DNA of 64,000 nt from an uncultured Pseudomonadales bacterium (GTDB lineage: Bacteria; Pseudomonadota; Gammaproteobacteria; Pseudomonadales; Azotimanducaceae). The notes beneath the pieces were generated by a model, which had not been told where the DNA came from, ran no database searches, and saw nothing but the letters and a program-made list of their open reading frames with translations. Below, one piece after another: positions 61,840 through 64,000 of this stretch. Numbering within the stretch: the first letter of the stretch is position 1; every line of letters begins with the position of its first letter. Location: the NCBI GenBank assembly GCA_958296165.1, contig OY282447.1, forward strand, positions 3,348,001 through 3,412,000. The letters are read 5' to 3'. Both the position numbers and the translations under genes were made by a program.

Positions 61840-62234
61840 TTAGCGTTCCCCGAACCACTTGACGAGATCGTCGAACGAAAGCTGTTTCCGTGCGGCGTTC
61901 AGTATCATGTCCTCCACTTCCTGCTGAATCGACACGTCACTTCTCGAACGTATCAACCGATAGCCGCTTCTCTCGATCAGCAGGTTCAGCAGGATGAGCG
62001 TAGTGCGTTTGTTGCCGTCTGCGAAACCGTGGTTTCCCACCATTGATTCCACAAGGGGCCGCCGCCTTGCGGCCGATGGTGCGGTAGTAGCCGGAGTAGG
62101 GACGCGCGATGGCGGACTATAATCGAACCAAGGTCGATGACGCCCTGCCGGCCGCCGAAGCACAAGGCATGCGGGTGCGCGTCCAGCGCTTCGTCGAGCG
62201 TCAGCCGGTAGTGGCGACGCCTATCGTTGGGCAA
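61840..62234 (-). pseudogene. Death-on-curing (Doc/Fic) family gene, broken by two frameshifts
   Basis: Three frames together make one Doc-like protein. They are YRLTLDEALDAHPHALCFGGRQGVIDLGSI (frame 1), SAIARPYSGYYRTIGRKAAA (frame 2) and LVESMVGNHGFADGNKRTTLILLNLL (frame 3). The last holds the Fic motif HGFADGNKRT (family HxFx(D/E)GNKR). The shifts are one extra base near ATTATAGTCC (about 62120) and one extra C in GGCCCCTTG (about 62054-62060). Intact Doc/Fic proteins transfer phosphate or AMP, for example onto EF-Tu. No antitoxin lies beside it, and it follows the UDG-like gene on the same strand. Confidence 0.75.
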
Positions 62235-63215
62235 GTTGCCTCAGGGCGTTACGGTGTTTGCCGACCGTACGGTCCATGATGGCGCTGGTGTGCGCCGAGT
62301 GGCCTGAGCTTGATCCCGCGGCAGGGCAGTGCCAATCGATGGGGTCGCAACCGCGTGCGGTCAATTCATTGTTGATCCGCCGAAGGGGATTGCCGGAGCG
62401 GAAGAAATATCGCGGAACGGATGGGTGCCCGCTCTCCACGATGCGAAGGTTCTTGTTCGGGACGTCCAGGCGTCTCCCTTTGTCTTTGATCCATGTCCGG
62501 AAGCCTCTCGCCTCGCCGAACAACGCGAAGACGACGAGCCTTCCGCGCGCTTCCTCCACCAACGAGGAAACGATCGCCCGCGTGACTGGACGCCATAGCG
62601 CCCGGTGCCACTTTTGATGTTCATCGATCGCTCGCCACGAGCTCCCTTCACGATTGGGGCGCGTGTCCAACACACTCATGGTCGGAGTGCGGTTGATCCA
62701 GAGTACGCCTTGCCCCGTTAGATTCTCAAACATGGACCGCGCGGGTGGGAGCACGACCTTGCCCTCTTGGAGCCCGCAAAGGAGCTTTCCTCGGCGATCG
62801 CCGAGACCGCTACTGTCCAGCCCAGGCGCCTCGGCATCTGGGCGCAGCGCGGCGGCGGCACAGACCAAACTCAGCAGGCTGCGCGTTACGCGACCGGGCT
62901 CGCTCAAGTCGTCGGTCCACTCTGTCAGGTCGCCTTGCTCGAAAGAGCGACCGGTCGCCCGAATCGGATCGGGGTACGGGTCGTTGCCAAGCATTACGGC
63001 GTTTACGTCGGAAGGATCGATGCCTTCCAACGCATAGAACACACGGCCCCGATTGCGCCGCACCGGTACGATCCGCGCATCTAGATCGAGCGATGCATCG
63101 GGGGGGATGGCGTCGAGTTCGGTGCCACGCCATCGAGCCTTGTGCGCCAAGCCGTCGGAAGGTCGTCCTGCCAATGGCCTAGATAGCGCTTCATTTCGTC
63201 GAGCAACTTGGGCAT
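62221..63215 (-). pseudogene. Uracil-DNA-glycosylase-like protein, frameshifted in a seven-base homopolymer
   Basis: The N-terminal part (MPKLLDEMKRYLGHWQDDLP, ATG 63215) and the remainder lie in different frames. Adding one C to the C7 tract at 63100-63106 (plus-strand G7) joins them into about 331 residues. The body has motifs recalling family 1 UDG: VMLGNDPYPDPIRATGRSFE (UNG motif GQDPYH), GVLWINRTPTMSVL and VESGHPSVPRYFF (UNG HPSPLS). A catalytic Asp is therefore present in DPYP. UDGs excise uracil or modified bases. The frameshift could be a sequencing error. It overlaps the Doc-like remnant. Confidence 0.72.
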
Positions 63216-63235
63216 TGCAGAAATGCTGCGTTCTT

Positions 63236-63991
63236 TCAGGCTGCCGGAGCGGGCGTTGCCCCGAAGGCGGCAAGTACCTCGCACACCCATTCCCGATGCG
63301 GCTTGCCCTGCGGATGGCTGGCGACCACCACGTTAGACCGGCGTTCGCCCACGGGCCAGTGGCCCTTCGCCTGAACGTGGGTGCCGTGTTGGGTGGGGGA
63401 GACGTCACTTTCCGCCAAGAACGGCGCCGCCCAGGCCCAGCCGGTCAAGAACAGCAGGCGGGCGGGCGCGAAGGATTCGATTTCCAGCTTCAACAGCGCC
63501 TTGCAGCCTTCAAACTGTACCTGTTGCAGCCATCCGCTTGGATTGCCGCCCTCGCTGGGTGCCACCTTGTACAAGTTGGACCAAACCAAGTGGGATGGCC
63601 AGTCGGATTCAGTTTCGGTCGCGCACGAATGGACGACGTCCTTGATGACGCGCCAGAACGCGGAGCGTGCGGTGTTGTAACCCCTTTCATTACCCCAGCT
63701 ATCGAGCACCCACTGCATCGGACACTGGTCGTTCTGGACGCTGCCCGCAGCATTGACGAACTGCCGCCGGCGGTCTGGCGAAGACATCTCAATGGGTGAG
63801 ATTTCCTTCCATCCATTGACCGCACGCCCGACGACCATCAGTTCCCCGCGGTAGCGGCGCCCTCGCAAGGCTAAGAAGGCACACAGCGTGTGCGCCTCGG
63901 CTACGGGACGCAGTATCTTCTCGCTGAGAATCTCGTTCTGTTCCATCGAGCGCACCAAGAGGACACCGGCACGGGACCAGCGATCAAACAT
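63236..63991 (-). CDS. Uncharacterised protein with UDG-superfamily-like motifs (start near window edge)
   Basis: A protein of up to 251 residues. ELMVVGRAVNGWKE, VWSNLYKVAPSEGGNPSGW, LLFLTGWAWAAPFLAE and VVVASHPQGKP occur in the order and spacing of UDG-superfamily motifs (a nucleotide-binding G-rich strand, a middle N-containing strand, and a late H-P strand). I do not recognise an exact family, and the similarity is motif-level only. ATG 63991 is 10 bases from the window end, so the true start could lie outside; ATG 63946 is another choice. It lies 21 nt upstream of the UDG-like gene, so the two are probably co-transcribed. Confidence 0.6.
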   Translation of the reverse strand: MFDRWSRAGVLLVRSMEQNEILSEKILRPVAEAHTLCAFLALRGRRYRGELMVVGRAVNGWKEISPIEMSSPDRRRQFVNAAGSVQNDQCPMQWVLDSWGNERGYNTARSAFWRVIKDVVHSCATETESDWPSHLVWSNLYKVAPSEGGNPSGWLQQVQFEGCKALLKLEIESFAPARLLFLTGWAWAAPFLAESDVSPTQHGTHVQAKGHWPVGERRSNVVVASHPQGKPHREWVCEVLAAFGATPAPAA

Positions 63992-64000
63992 CCGCTGGCC

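Overview
The window is high-GC (roughly 60-65%) bacterial chromosome, densely packed with overlapping ATGA, GTGA and TGATG gene junctions. It most resembles an uncultured proteobacterium, probably a gammaproteobacterium or close relative. The evidence is an rpoE-rseA-rseB-rseC-lepA-rnc-era-recO block, pyrH-frr, a RelA-class alarmone synthetase, a TonB-dependent receptor and a complete molybdate uptake set. Many metabolic genes (tandem family III CoA transferases, a PhyH dioxygenase, amidohydrolase, flavin monooxygenase, aminoglycoside-phosphotransferase-like kinase, thiolase-like protein) suggest a lineage that degrades fatty or terpenoid acyl-CoA substrates. Several single-base frameshifts, mostly in homopolymers, suggest a draft or metagenome assembly, or recent gene decay.

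Layout. 1-7.4 kb: end of a 2-hydroxyacid dehydrogenase, a TonB receptor / frameshifted PhyH / DUF72 operon, a lone AAA ATPase, a DUF2628 protein and the kinase SrkA. 7.4-9.9 kb: modABC. 10-14.8 kb: histidine phosphatase, an orphan antitoxin-like fusion, an AlbA_2 protein, a biotin-dependent carboxyltransferase and a small membrane protein. 14.8-27.2 kb: ten minus-strand genes with almost no spacing. In transcription order these are histidine kinase, response regulator, hemE, HemQ-like, ferrochelatase, FAD oxidoreductase, VWA membrane protein, C13-like protein, TPR metallopeptidase and MoxR. 27.5-34.8 kb: three family III CoA transferase genes (the third a two-domain fusion), tRNA-Arg(CCG), amidohydrolase and moeA. 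34.9-46.9 kb: housekeeping genes (adk, relA, recO, era, rnc, lepA, the sigma-E operon, pyrH, frr). 46.9-47.3 kb: tRNA-Ile(CAU) interrupted in the anticodon loop by a 310-nt group I intron. 47.5-58.7 kb: glutathione transferase, an AhpD-like protein whose catalytic cysteine codon is TGA, a thiolase-like protein, a Kef-type antiporter, FMO, a kinase, DUF222, arsC, an ATP-dependent DNA ligase and truA. 58.8-64 kb: an accessory segment with a repeat-bearing promoter, two tandem ATPases (the first with an in-frame TGA), a broken Fic/Doc gene and two proteins with uracil-DNA-glycosylase-like motifs, one frameshifted.

The strongest observations are two. First, the AhpD-like open reading frame has the family signature E-x11-C-x2-[TGA]-x3-H, continues in frame for another 129 codons of family-like sequence, and has a possible SECIS hairpin just after the TGA, so it is a good selenoprotein candidate. 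Second, the group I intron in tRNA-Ile(CAU) has recognisable P1, P2, P7 and P9 elements. The fusion of a coproporphyrin-type heme gene set with a MoxR/VWA envelope cluster in one probable operon is also unusual.
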